64,000 nucleotides of DNA from Granulicatella elegans. GTDB lineage: Bacteria; Bacillota; Bacilli; Lactobacillales; Aerococcaceae. The notes beneath the pieces were generated by a model that was given only the letters and a program-made list of their open reading frames with translations, did no database searches and was not told where the DNA came from. Shown here in pieces: positions 8,643 through 17,336 of this stretch (position 1 is the first letter of the stretch; every line of letters begins with the position of its first letter). The DNA is taken from contig NZ_CP085953.1 in assembly GCF_020735385.1 (NCBI RefSeq), forward strand, positions 1,674,001 to 1,738,000, in the 5' to 3' direction. Made by a program: the position numbers and the translations under genes.

Positions 8643-9200
8643 TTAATTTCCTCTTGTAGCTTTTACTTTTTCTAATAAGTTCATTACAATTTTTACAAAT
8701 ACTACACCAAAAACAAAAACAGAAATAAAACGAACAACAATTAATGCCACTAAAAATCCTAAAGAATAAGCGCCATATCCTAATTTAAAATACTCATAAA
8801 GAAAGCTAAAGACAACTGTACCAATCGCACCTAATGTAAGTGAAAAAGTATCATATCGCTTATAACCCGTTGCAAAAAATCCAACTTCTGTTCCTAAACC
8901 TTGTACAAATCCAGAAACTAAGACACCAACTCCAAAATGAGAACCCATTAACATTTCAGCTAAAGCAGCTAACATTTCTCCAAGAGTCGAACTTCCCTTT
9001 TTCTTCAACAGTACCCCAATCATTGGAGCAGCCATCGTCCATAATCCAAATAAAATTTCATTCGCAAAAGGTTGATACCCTCCAGGCGTTAATGCCACTT
9101 CCAATGCGACATACAAAAATCCTGCTCCCATAAATACGCCCCCAAAAAGAAACGCTAATAATGCCATTAAAATGACATCCTTCAAACTCCATTTTTCCAT
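8643..9200 (-). CDS. ykoE: HMP-specific ECF S-component
   Basis: Substrate-binding membrane subunit for the thiamine pyrimidine precursor. It has 185 residues with about five to six helices; segments such as LMALLAFLFGGVFMGAGFLYVALEV and FGVGVLVSGFVQGLGTEVGFF fit the YkoE family. It is first in the operon and directly under riboswitch control. The ATG immediately follows the T-run of the leader hairpin, and its ribosome-binding sequence (GAAGGGAG) forms the hairpin's 3' arm. Confidence 0.88.
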   Translation of the reverse strand: MEKWSLKDVILMALLAFLFGGVFMGAGFLYVALEVALTPGGYQPFANEILFGLWTMAAPMIGVLLKKKGSSTLGEMLAALAEMLMGSHFGVGVLVSGFVQGLGTEVGFFATGYKRYDTFSLTLGAIGTVVFSFLYEYFKLGYGAYSLGFLVALIVVRFISVFVFGVVFVKIVMNLLEKVKATRGN

Positions 9201-9235
9201 AAAAAAACTCCCTTCGTTTTCAAAACAAAAGGAGG
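9201..9235 (-). terminator. Riboswitch expression-platform hairpin overlapping the ykoE ribosome-binding site
   Basis: On the minus strand CTCCTTTTGTTTT pairs with GAAAACGAAGGGAG (13 pairs with two G-U) and is followed by seven T and then ATG. It has the form of an intrinsic terminator, yet the 3' arm is also the Shine-Dalgarno sequence. TPP binding could therefore block both elongation and initiation. Confidence 0.75.
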
Positions 9236-9366
9236 CTCATTCACTAACATAATGAACATAAGCAATGGAAACTAAATCTTTGACTTCCGACATCAAAACA
9301 GCCTAAAAACACTATCTTTTATATCGAGCAAACAAATCATTAGAAAACATTACTATTGTAACATTC

Positions 9367-9441
9367 CACATTTTCCTTCGCTGGTACTATCCAGATCAGG
9401 TTCAATGGGTATAATCTCAGCCAATTGGCACCCCAAATGTT
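9367..9441 (-). promoter_or_regulatory. TPP riboswitch (THI element)
   Basis: On the minus strand the aptamer carries the conserved GGGGTGCC, GGCTGAGATTATACCC, TTGAACCTGATCTGG and ATAGTACCAGCGAAGG-AAA blocks, closed by a P1 stem of ACATTT and AAATGT. It lies about 170 bases before ykoE and controls the whole eight-gene thiamine salvage operon, shutting it off when thiamine pyrophosphate is plentiful. Confidence 0.97.
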
Positions 9442-9464
9442 TTGGTTTTATTAAATTTTCTTTT

Positions 9465-9493
9465 ATCATATCATATTTGAAATCAATTTCAAC
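9465..9493 (-). promoter_or_regulatory. Promoter of the thiamine operon
   Basis: On the minus strand TTGAAA (9488-9493), a 17-base spacer and TATGAT (9465-9470) lie about 15-20 bases before the riboswitch aptamer, as expected for its transcription start. Confidence 0.75.
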
Positions 9494-9551
9494 TTATCTG
9501 CTTAAAAAACATTTACGCTTCAGACGTAAGTAAACGCTATCAAATTTAGGG

Positions 9552-9580
9552 TTGATTTTTTTCCTAATGAGTGCTACTAT
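9552..9580 (+). promoter_or_regulatory. Promoter of the 6S-like RNA
   Basis: TTGATT (9552-9557), a 17-base spacer and TACTAT (9575-9580) place the transcript start near 9587, just before the first strand of the RNA's terminal helix. Confidence 0.65.
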
Positions 9581-9586
9581 AGTGAC

Positions 9587-9825
9587 ATAGAAATCTGAGA
9601 TGTGCGCGGTATTTACTATGTGTTGACCGAACAATTAATGACTATTTAGGGATTCAGGTTGTTGTTATGGATAACAAGCCATTGCACTTGGAAGTTAAGA
9701 AGTAACTCATAGAAGCCCACCTGCTTAGAATGCGGGTTCAAAACTATCAAATACATCAAACGGCATCACCGGAAATCTATCAATAAAGTTTTTACTTTGG
9801 ACCACTCTTTCGAGTGGTTTTTTCT
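9587..9825 (+). ncRNA. ssrS: 6S RNA (ssrS)
   Basis: A non-coding transcript with its own promoter, ended by the hairpin ACCACTC-tttc-GAGTGGT plus T-run at 9801-9823. The ends pair (ATAGA with TCTAT, GATGT with GCATC), and the middle holds the firmicute 6S-like segment AGAAGCCCACCTGCTTAG-AATGCGGGTTCAAAAC. Established knowledge: 6S RNA mimics an open promoter and binds sigma-A RNA polymerase, and in lactic acid bacteria it is often found directly upstream of usp genes, as here. I identified it by pattern and context, not by a covariance search. Confidence 0.72.
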
Positions 9826-9856
9826 TTATGAAACCCCTTTAAAAACTATTTCAGAG

Positions 9857-9865
9857 TGGTATAAT
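9857..9865 (+). promoter_or_regulatory. Extended -10 promoter of usp
   Basis: TGGTATAAT matches the extended -10 form TGnTATAAT, about 30 bases before the usp ATG; no good -35 box is visible. Read-through from the 6S unit is prevented by its terminator. Confidence 0.55.
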
Positions 9866-9894
9866 AAAGATATAAAGATGAAGGAGTGATTGTT

Positions 9895-10353
9895 ATGTTC
9901 CATGAATATTCAAAAATTTTAGTTCCGGTAGATGGATCTAATGAAGCTAGATTAGCTTTTGAAAAAGCAATTGAGGTCGCTAAAAGAAATCGTGCTCAAG
10001 TTTTAATTGCTCATATTATTGATACACGAGTCCTTCAAACTCCTACTGGTTTCGAAGGAAATTTTAATGAAGAAATTCAAAGACAAACAGAAAATTTATT
10101 CCAAGAATATCGTCAGTATGCCCAAGAACATGATTTTAATGATATCGATTTTGTTTTAGAATATGGTTCACCAAAAGTTTATATTTCTAAAAATATTCCA
10201 AAAGATTATCAAATTGATTTAATTATGATGGGTGCTACAGGACTAAACGCAGTCGAACGACTATTTATCGGTTCTGTATCAGAATATGTCATCAGAAACG
10301 CCAGTTGCGACGTCTTAGTAGTTCGCACCGACCTAGAAAACCAACGTCAATAA
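9895..10353 (+). CDS. Universal stress protein, UspA family
   Basis: About 152 residues with the UspA fold. The start YSKILVPVDGSNEARLAFEKA, the central acidic FVLEYGSPKVYI and the ATP-binding signature MMGATGLNAVERLFIGSVSEYVIRNASCDVLVVR (G-2x-G-9x-G-S type) indicate the nucleotide-binding subclass. I start it at the ATG eight bases after AAGGAG; an in-frame GTG nine bases earlier overlaps that site. It is monocistronic, following the 6S-like RNA and ending at a strong bidirectional terminator. The precise cellular role of such proteins varies and cannot be stated. Confidence 0.9.
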   Translation: MFHEYSKILVPVDGSNEARLAFEKAIEVAKRNRAQVLIAHIIDTRVLQTPTGFEGNFNEEIQRQTENLFQEYRQYAQEHDFNDIDFVLEYGSPKVYISKNIPKDYQIDLIMMGATGLNAVERLFIGSVSEYVIRNASCDVLVVRTDLENQRQ

Positions 10354-10365
10354 AAGTATAAAAAT

Positions 10366-10412
10366 AAAAAACAGGAAAGACTCTCCTATTAACAAGGAAC
10401 TTCCCTGTTTTA
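10366..10412. terminator. Bidirectional terminator after usp
   Basis: AAAACAGGAA and TTCCCTGTTTT pair with one bulged base around a 24-base loop, with A-rich and T-rich flanks on either side. It follows the usp stop codon by about 13 bases. Confidence 0.75.
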
Positions 10413-10467
10413 ATTTTTATGCAATATAGTTTTCAACGCAACTTACATGAGTGACACTTAAAAAGTA

Positions 10468-10611
10468 TAGAAAAAGAGAACAAAAAAGACTTCTCGTAAT
10501 AGCTCGCGTAATCGAGACCTTAGGCTCGATTTTTAGCCATGAGATTCGCTTCGCGAAGCTGCTGGCGTCCAAGCTATTACAATTGTAAGTCTTTTTTGTT
10601 CTCTTTTTCTA
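10468..10611 (-). repeat. Nested inverted-repeat element, copy A
   Basis: Outer arms of 25 perfectly paired bases (TAGAAAAAGAGAACAAAAAA... and its complement) are followed inward by a 9-bp stem GTAATAGCT/AGCTATTAC. Read on the minus strand, the interior (10510-10570) starts GGACGCCAGCAGC. It has a GCTTCG/CGAAGC hairpin, the block AATCTCATGGCTAAAA and a stem AATCGAG/CTCGATT around loop CCTAAGGT. The same core recurs at 17364 and 43879. Copy A lacks the extra hairpin that follows the core in B and C. It lies in the 3' region of dtd, in the same orientation, ten bases after its stop. Confidence 0.9.
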
Positions 10612-10621
10612 TTACTCTCCA

Positions 10622-11068
10622 TTAACGGTTTTTTGAATCCAACTGGATTGTCACTGGTCCGTCATTTAGTAACTCTACTTTCATATCCGCACCAAACTGA
10701 CCCGTCTCAACAGGAATCCCAGTATCTCTTAACAAACCATTAAACTGCTCAAACATCTCAAGCGCAACATCCCCAGGAGCCGCCTTTGAAAACGAAGGAC
10801 GATTCCCCTTCCTCGTATCCGCATATAAAGTAAACTGCGAAACCGATAAAATCTCACCGCCAATATCCTGAATACTACGATTCAACTTACCCTCTTCATC
10901 TTCAAAAATTCGCATCTGAACAATCTTACGAACAAGATATTCCATATCTTCTTTTGCATCATCATGCGTTACACCCACTAATAAAAGAAAACCACGTTGA
11001 ATCTTTCCAATGACTTTCTTCTCAACTGTAACACTCGCATGAGAAACACGCTGTAAAACAACTCTCAT
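10622..11068 (-). CDS. dtd: D-aminoacyl-tRNA deacylase
   Basis: Removes D-amino acids wrongly attached to tRNA. The 148-residue protein shows the family signatures [16 protein letters not shown] at the start, the active-site segment [20 protein letters not shown] (the SQFTL motif) and the C-terminal GxxGA-type loop [20 protein letters not shown]. The length is standard. It follows rel by 26 bases, the usual rel-dtd order in Firmicutes, and is probably in one transcript with it. A structured repeat directly follows the stop. Confidence 0.95.
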   Translation of the reverse strand: MRVVLQRVSHASVTVEKKVIGKIQRGFLLLVGVTHDDAKEDMEYLVRKIVQMRIFEDEEGKLNRSIQDIGGEILSVSQFTLYADTRKGNRPSFSKAAPGDVALEMFEQFNGLLRDTGIPVETGQFGADMKVELLNDGPVTIQLDSKNR

Positions 11069-11094
11069 AACTCTTCCCTCTTTCTCGCATCCGA

Positions 11095-13312
11095 TTATGA
11101 AATCACACGACGAACACTATAAACATCAGGAATTTGATTAATCTTCTTCACAATAAACTCTAATTGCTCCGTATTATGAATCCCAATATTAACCGTAATC
11201 GTAGCCATCTTATTAGAATTCACTTTCCCATTCACAGAATTTAAAGATTTCGTAATACTATTGATAACATTTAATACCCTCATTCAATAAACCATTACGA
11301 TTGTATCCTTCAACGACTAATTCCGTATCATATTGTTGCTTAGAATTTCCTGTATCTTCCCATTCTACATCAATTAAACGAGTTTGTTGATCTTGTTGAA
11401 CTTTAACATTCGGACAATCTTTACGATGGACAGAAATACCACGCCCCTTTGTAATATATCCAACTATTTCATCCCCAGGAACCGGATTACAACAACGACT
11501 TAAACGAATTAATAAATTATTAACGCCTTCAATAATAACACCATTTTCATGTTTAATACTCATTTTTTGAGTATCTTTCCGTTGAATTTTCTCAGACATT
11601 TGTTCAAATGCTTCTTCTTGCATTTTTTGTTTTTCAATTTCTCGACGTGCTTTATCCGTTAATCGATTCGCAACTGTTTGAACAGAAACTTCTCCAAATC
11701 CAATTCCAGCAAATAAATCATCTTCATTCGCAAAATTAAATCGGCTCAAAATTTCTTTTAATTGTGTCTTCGTTAAAAATTCTTTTGGAGAAAATTCTAA
11801 ATCAACAATTTGTTTTTCTAATAAATCACGTCCACGAAGAATACTTTCTTCACGATTTTGTAATTTAAAGAATCGACGAATTTTATTTTTTGCACGAGTC
11901 GTAAAGACTAAATTAATCCAGTCTCTTGAAGGACCAAATGAATTCGCAGAAGTTAATACTTCTACAATGTCTCCTGTTTTTAACTGATAATTTAATGGTA
12001 CAATTTTATTATTAACTTTTGCACCGACCGTTTTATTTCCAACTTCGGTATGAATATTGTAAGCAAAATCTAATGGTCCAGAACCTAATGGTAATTCAGA
12101 AACATCTCCTTTTGGAGTAAAAACATACACTTTATCTCCAAAAATATCTTCCTTCACACTATTCATAAAGTCATTCGCATCTTTTGAATCATCTTGCAAT
12201 TCAATTAAATCTTTAAACCAATCTAATTGTTTTTGAAGTGGATCATTGGATACTTTTTGAGTATTTCCTTCTTTATACGCCCAGTGAGCTGCAACCCCGT
12301 ATTCTGCAACAGCATGCATTTCAAATGTACGAATTTGAATTTCTACCGGTTTACCTTCTGGTCCAATAACAGTTGTATGAATCGATTGATACATATTTGC
12401 CTTTGGCATTGCAATATAATCTTTAAAACGACGCGGCATTGGTTTCCATTTCGTATGAATTGCCCCTACAACTGCATAACAATCACGAATACTATTGACT
12501 AAAACACGAATCGCTAATAAATCATAGATTTCATTAAACTCTTTCTTTTTATCTTTCATTTTACGATAAATCGAATAAATGTGTTTTGGTCTACCATAAA
12601 TTTCAGCTTCGATTTCTAATTCTTGTGTAGCTTCTTCAATATTTACCACGGTTTCATGAATATATGCTTCACGTTCATCTCGTTTTGAATCCATTAATTG
12701 AACAATACGATAATATTGTTGTGGGTTTAAATATCTTAATGAAGTATCTTCTAATTCCCACTTAATTTTATTCATCCCTAGTCGATGGGCTAAAGGTGCA
12801 TAAATCTCCAATGTTTCATTGGCAATCATGCGTTGTTTTTCTGGTTTATGGAATTTTAAGGTTCTTAAATTATGTAAACGGTCAGCTAGTTTTACCATAA
12901 TAACCCTTAAATCGTTCGCCATTGCTAATAACATTTTACGATGATTTTCTGCTTGTTGTTCTTCATGAGATTTATATTTAATTTTCCCTAGTTTTGTAAC
13001 ACCATCTACTAAAAATGCAACATCTTTGCCAAAAACATAATCAATGTCATCGATGGTAAATCCTGTATCTTCTACAACATCATGCAAAAATCCTGTTGCA
13101 ATTGTATCTGGATCTAATCGCAATTCTGCTAAAATTCCAGCTACTTGAATTGGGTGAACAATATATGCTTCGCCAGATTTTCTTACTTGATCTTTATGGG
13201 CATAAGTTGCATATTCAATGGCTTTTTCTATGAACTGAATACTTTTTTCATTCATATATTCACGACAAAGTGAAACAACATCTTCAGCCGTATAATTTTT
13301 ATTTTTTGACAT
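11095..13312 (-). pseudogene. rel: Bifunctional (p)ppGpp synthetase/hydrolase Rel, frameshifted near the C-terminus
   Basis: Makes and degrades (p)ppGpp in the stringent response. The first frame (to 11258) encodes the HD hydrolase (ATGFLHDVVEDTGF, about residues 60-85), the synthetase with RFKDYIAMPKANMYQSIHTT (about 290-310), the TGS domain (YVFTPKGDVSELPLGSGPLDFAYNIH) and the Cys-rich region (SRCCNPVPGDEIVGYITKG, HRKDCPNV). It then ends after LLNEGIKCYQ. The ACT domain (VLNVINSITKSLNSVNGKVN ... YSVRRVIS) follows in another frame, to 11095. Removing one G from the GGG at 11277-11279 restores a normal protein of about 738 residues. Either this strain lacks the ACT domain or the base is a sequencing error. 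Catalytic domains are intact. Confidence 0.9.
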
Positions 13313-13428
13313 ATACGTTTTTCCCCTTAATTCATTACAGTAACCGTATAAAAATGATTTTTGTTACTGTTTTCTTAACTTTAGTTAATACATATCCTAT
13401 CTCTTTCTTTGCCTTCCGTCAACTATTT

Positions 13429-14181
13429 CTAAACTTTTAAAAGCTCGAAATGATAAGATAATGTAGCTAGTGCATACATGGGTGCTGTTTCAGCTCTTAA
13501 AATTCTTGGACCTAAGGCACAAGAATGTACTTCCTGGCTATTTAAGTACTCAATTTCTTGAACATCAAATCCACCTTCCGGACCAAAATAAAAGGCAATT
13601 GAATCTCCTTTTTTTAATGAAGTCAATGTTTGAACGAATACTGCTGCTTCCCCTTGTTTAGCAACTTCTTCAAAAGCGACTAATGCTTTTGTCGATTGCT
13701 TCGCTAAGTCGACACTTTCTTTTAATGTCATCAAGTCTAATACTTTCGGAACATGTAGTCGGTGAGATTGTTCTGCTGCTTCTTGAGCAATTTTTTGTAA
13801 TCTTTCAATTTTCTTTTGCGATTTATCTTTTGTCCATTTGACCATATTCCGTTTCATTTCTACGGGAACAATTGTATGAACCCCTAGTTCTGTTGCTTTT
13901 TGAACAATCGTCTCTAATTTATCTCCTTTAGAAAGTCCTACAAAAATCGTAACTTCAATCGGTAATTCCACCTGTTGTTCTTTATGCTCTTCAATGGTTA
14001 ACTCGAATGGGGATAGTTGTGTCATTTTTGCAATATATAATTGTTCTTGTTCATCTACAATTTCACAACGTTCCTCAATATTCATACGCATCACTTTTAC
14101 CATATGATGCTCTTGCTCTTTTAGAACGGAAATCTTTTCTCCAATTGATTGAATGACTTGATTAATAAAATAACGTTGCAT
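13429..14181 (-). CDS. rsmE: 16S rRNA (uracil1498-N3)-methyltransferase
   Basis: A SPOUT-fold methyltransferase that modifies U1498 of 16S rRNA. The 250-residue protein has an N-terminal PUA-like domain (MQRYFINQVIQ, HHMVKVMRMN) and the trefoil-knot SAM site (IAFYFGPEGGFDVQEIEYL; ALGPRILRAETAPMYALATL). The length is normal. It follows prmA on the same strand with a ten-base gap, the common prmA-rsmE pairing of Firmicutes, and is separated from rel by about 115 bases. Confidence 0.94.
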   Translation of the reverse strand: MQRYFINQVIQSIGEKISVLKEQEHHMVKVMRMNIEERCEIVDEQEQLYIAKMTQLSPFELTIEEHKEQQVELPIEVTIFVGLSKGDKLETIVQKATELGVHTIVPVEMKRNMVKWTKDKSQKKIERLQKIAQEAAEQSHRLHVPKVLDLMTLKESVDLAKQSTKALVAFEEVAKQGEAAVFVQTLTSLKKGDSIAFYFGPEGGFDVQEIEYLNSQEVHSCALGPRILRAETAPMYALATLSYHFELLKV

Positions 14182-14191
14182 CCTTTTTCAC

Positions 14192-15136
14192 CTAGTCTTT
14201 CGCTTTTGTCATGACAAATGTATTCCATTCACCCATTGTTAATTGTTGTTTCAAAGTAAAGCCTACATTTTCATAAGCAGAACGTACTTCCTCTGCTTTT
14301 GATTGAATAATTCCTGATAAAATTAAAACACCATTCTCTTTTAAATTATGATAAGCATCCGTAGGCATCATTAATAAAATTTCTGCTAAAATATTTGCCA
14401 CGATGATATCAGAAGGTTGATGAATTCCTTGTAATAAATTATTTTCATACACAGCAATTTCTCCAACTTCTGGATTTAATGAGATATTTTCTTTTGAAAC
14501 TCTTGTTGCCATTTCATCAATATCAAAAGCTGTAACCGTACTTGCTCCTAATAATTTTGCAGCAATACTTAATACACCTGAACCTGTTCCAACATCTAAT
14601 ACACTCTCTCCACCACGAATATATTGTTCTAAAGCTGCTAGCGATAATTGAGTCGTTGGATGTGTACCTGTTCCGAATGCTAAACCTGGATCTAATCGAA
14701 TGAAGCGTTCATCTTCTTGCTGTTTTTGATACTCTAACCAACTTGGTACTACTGTTAAATATCTAGTTACACGAACTGGGAAATAATATTTTTTCCAAGC
14801 TTCTGCCCAATCTGCTTCTCCTATTGTTTGTAAAGTAACAATTCCTTTTCCAATAGTTAATCCGAAAGATTTTAGTTCCTGAACTCTATTGGTAACTGTT
14901 TCCGTCATTTCGTCATTCCATTGATTTGGTTGGAAATAAGCTTTGACAAATACTTCATCTGTTTCATATAAAGACTTTCTTTCTACTGAAAGCCATTCTA
15001 ATTGTTCTTGATTTAATTGATCATAATCGAGAGGATCTTCAATCGAAACTCCTTTAGCTCCAATTTCCATAAAAATTTCACTGACTGCCTCTACACTTTC
15101 TGTATGAGTTACTACTGTAACTTCTAACCAATCCAT
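14192..15136 (-). CDS. prmA: Ribosomal protein L11 methyltransferase
   Basis: Trimethylates ribosomal protein L11. The 314-residue protein has an N-terminal recognition domain (MDWLEVTVVTHTESVEAVSEI) and a class I SAM-dependent domain. The latter shows LDPGLAFGTGTHPTTQLSL, motif I VLDVGTGSGVLSIAAKLLGA and the catalytic-region DIIVANILAEILL. The length matches the family. It heads the prmA-rsmE pair and is divergent from gpsB; about 235 bases separate them. Confidence 0.95.
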   Translation of the reverse strand: MDWLEVTVVTHTESVEAVSEIFMEIGAKGVSIEDPLDYDQLNQEQLEWLSVERKSLYETDEVFVKAYFQPNQWNDEMTETVTNRVQELKSFGLTIGKGIVTLQTIGEADWAEAWKKYYFPVRVTRYLTVVPSWLEYQKQQEDERFIRLDPGLAFGTGTHPTTQLSLAALEQYIRGGESVLDVGTGSGVLSIAAKLLGASTVTAFDIDEMATRVSKENISLNPEVGEIAVYENNLLQGIHQPSDIIVANILAEILLMMPTDAYHNLKENGVLILSGIIQSKAEEVRSAYENVGFTLKQQLTMGEWNTFVMTKAKD

Positions 15137-15372
15137 TTATTAACTCTCCTTTTACATATATCATTGTTCACAAGACATTATAGCAAAGAAAATAAAAATT
15201 ACCTAAAAATTTAATGGAACATATTTGTAATTTTCCCGATTTTTTAGTATGATATTGAAGATAGAAAAACAAAAGATTTTTCACTGCTTGCAAAAGACAA
15301 TTATGCATCGAGTAGCAAGCATACTTGACTGTACTATAGAATGAATGATTGATATTAAGGAGTAATGAAACC

Positions 15373-15738
15373 ATGGAAAGACATTTATCAACAAAAGATA
15401 TTTTAAACAAACAATTTAAACGCTCATTTAGAGGCTTTGACATTGAAGAAGTTGACGCATTTTTAGATCAAATTATTCGTGATTATGATGCTTTTCAAAA
15501 AGAAATTAGCTATTTACAAAGTGAAAATGAACGTTTATTAAATAAAGTAGATGAATTATCCAAACAAACAAGTGTACCAAAAGGTACTCGTTCTGCAAGC
15601 ATCCCTTCTGCTGGAGTGACAAACTTTGATATTTTAAAACGTTTAGCAAATTTAGAAAAACATGTCTTTGATGAAAAATTAGAAGAAGACGATGATGATT
15701 TAGATAAAACTCGTGTTATTACCCCAATCAAAGATTAA
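15373..15738 (+). CDS. gpsB: Cell division/peptidoglycan synthesis regulator GpsB
   Basis: A cytosolic membrane-binding adaptor that links penicillin-binding proteins to the division machinery. About 121 residues: a DivIVA-like N-terminal domain (STKDILNKQFKRSFRGFDIEEVDAFLDQII), a coiled coil (residues 35-65) and a C-terminal oligomerisation segment (FDILKRLANLEKHVF) ending in an acidic tail. I start it at the ATG before ERHLSTKD, ten bases after AAGGAG; in-frame codons upstream are not conserved in the family. rnpB follows within ten bases, as in other Lactobacillales. Confidence 0.93.
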   Translation: MERHLSTKDILNKQFKRSFRGFDIEEVDAFLDQIIRDYDAFQKEISYLQSENERLLNKVDELSKQTSVPKGTRSASIPSAGVTNFDILKRLANLEKHVFDEKLEEDDDDLDKTRVITPIKD

Positions 15739-15746
15739 AAATTCTT

Positions 15747-16116
15747 GTAAACTTTGAGTAATCGCGGTAGTAATTTTACTACTGAGGAAAGTCCATGCTC
15801 GCACAGACTGAGATGTCTGTAGTGTTCGTGCTTAGCGAAACAATAAGCTAAGGCAACAACTTGTTGACGGCAGAAAAAATGGCTAAGGATTTCTATGCCA
15901 AAGTATTCTTGAAAGTGCCACAGTGACGAAGCATTTCTGGAAACAGAAATGGTGGAACGCGGTAAACCCCTCGAGCGAGCAACCCAAACATATGGTAGGG
16001 GCACTCTTTATTAGGAAATGAACGAAAAAAGAGGCACATTTGTGTAGACAGATGATTACTGAAATCAATTAGAACCTGATAATTGATGGAACAGAACATG
16101 GCTTATAGAAGTTTGC
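15747..16116 (+). ncRNA. rnpB: RNase P RNA, type B
   Basis: Catalytic RNA of tRNA 5'-end maturation. Characteristic blocks: GAGTAATCGCGGTAG near the start, the universally conserved GAGGAAAGTCCATGCTCGC (P4 5' strand and J3/4), GACGGCAGAAAAAATGGC, GTGGAACGCGGTAAACCCC, and the closing ACAGAACATGGCTTATAGAA. The terminal helix pairs GTAAACTT with AAGTTTGC, which sets the ends. The promoter is not obvious and may lie inside the end of gpsB. Confidence 0.96.
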
Positions 16117-16129
16117 ATTCAGGTTATTT

Positions 16130-16154
16130 ACCGGGGTCTCCCGGTATTTTTTTT
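16130..16154 (+). terminator. Terminator of rnpB
   Basis: ACCGGG-gtct-CCCGGT followed by eight T, 14 bases after the RNase P RNA 3' end. Confidence 0.9.
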
Positions 16155-16188
16155 GAAAAACAAAAACTTTCATAGAAAGGAAATCATT

Positions 16189-17334
16189 ATGACAACTTAT
16201 AAATTAGTCGCCACTGCTGCAGCTGGCATAGAAGCACTTGTTGGAAAAGAATTACGAACTCTTGGTTATGAGTGCCAAGTAGAAAATGGAAAAGCTTATT
16301 TTTCTGGAGGCGATTATGATATTGCAAAAACAAATATTTATTTACGTACTGCAGATCGTATTAAAATTGTTTTTGGTCAATTTACCGCTAAAACATTTGA
16401 TTCATTATTTGAACAAACAAAAGCACTCCCTTGGGAACAAATTTTACCAGTTGATGCAGAATTTCCCGTATCAGGAAAATCAGTTAAATCCACTTTACAT
16501 AGTGTTCCAAACTGCCAATCTATCGTAAAAAAAGCAATTGTGAATCGTTTAAGTGCAGCTTACGCTCGTAGAACACATTTACCAGAAACTGGAGCACTCT
16601 ATCCTATCGAAGTTTCTATCCTAAAAGATGTCGTAACTTTAACTATTGACACTAGTGGAACAAGTTTATTTAAACGTGGCTACCGTACTGAAAAAGGTGG
16701 CGCTCCATTAAAAGAAAATATGGCGGCTGCTCTTGTTATGTTAACAAATTGGTTCCCAGATAAACCATTTTATGACCCATGTTGCGGTTCTGGTACAATT
16801 CCAATCGAAGCTGCTTTAATTGGATTAAATATTGCTCCTGGATTAAATCGCTCATTTGCAGCTGAAAAATGGACATTCTTTGATCCAAAAGCATTTGAGA
16901 CTGTTCGTCAAGAAGCAAGAAAAGAAATTCGTACTGATATAACATTAGATATTCTTGGAGCTGATATTGATGGTTCTATGATTGAGATTGCAAAACAAAA
17001 TGCGATTAAAGCCGGTGTTAGTGAGCATATTGAATTTAAACAAATGCAATTGAAAGACTTCCGTACGAAGAAAGAACATGGTGTGTTAGTCGCTAATCCA
17101 CCATATGGTGATCGTTTATTATCAGAAGAACAAGCTCAAAATATTTACCGTCAAATGGGACAAACGTATGAACCATTAGAAACGTGGAGTAAGTATATTT
17201 TAACAAGTGATTTAAGTTTTGAAGAGCATTATGGAAAACAAGCCACTAAAAAACGTAAACTATACAATGGTGCAATTCGTACCGACTACTTCCAATTCTG
17301 GGGTGTACGTAAACGTAAACCTGCGTCTGAATAA
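16189..17334 (+). CDS. THUMP-domain 23S rRNA methyltransferase (RlmL/YpsC family)
   Basis: Predicted N2-guanine methyltransferase acting on 23S rRNA. About 381 residues: an N-terminal ferredoxin-like/THUMP region (YKLVATAAAGIEALVGKELR), then a class I methyltransferase domain with FYDPCCGSGTIPIEAAL (motif I) and the N-methyltransferase motif VLVANPPYGDRLL. The start is the ATG nine bases after AGAAAGGA; an upstream TTG extends into the rnpB terminator and is unlikely. The shorter length than E. coli RlmL (no RlmK fusion) fits firmicute YpsC. It is followed directly by repeat copy B, then convergent clpB. Confidence 0.9.
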   Translation: MTTYKLVATAAAGIEALVGKELRTLGYECQVENGKAYFSGGDYDIAKTNIYLRTADRIKIVFGQFTAKTFDSLFEQTKALPWEQILPVDAEFPVSGKSVKSTLHSVPNCQSIVKKAIVNRLSAAYARRTHLPETGALYPIEVSILKDVVTLTIDTSGTSLFKRGYRTEKGGAPLKENMAAALVMLTNWFPDKPFYDPCCGSGTIPIEAALIGLNIAPGLNRSFAAEKWTFFDPKAFETVRQEARKEIRTDITLDILGADIDGSMIEIAKQNAIKAGVSEHIEFKQMQLKDFRTKKEHGVLVANPPYGDRLLSEEQAQNIYRQMGQTYEPLETWSKYILTSDLSFEEHYGKQATKKRKLYNGAIRTDYFQFWGVRKRKPASE

Positions 17335-17336
17335 AT

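Noticed and set aside
9541-9830. Reading the 6S region as a short protein-coding gene or as tmRNA
   Set aside because: No frame with a ribosome-binding site spans it. There is no tRNA-like domain or tag peptide, while paired ends, promoter and terminator fit a 6S-type RNA.
10468-10611. Single-repeat CRISPR remnant or MITE as explanation of copy A
   Set aside because: There are no regular repeats with spacers and no target duplication. The outer arms are not shared with copies B or C, so a classical MITE with fixed terminal repeats does not fit.
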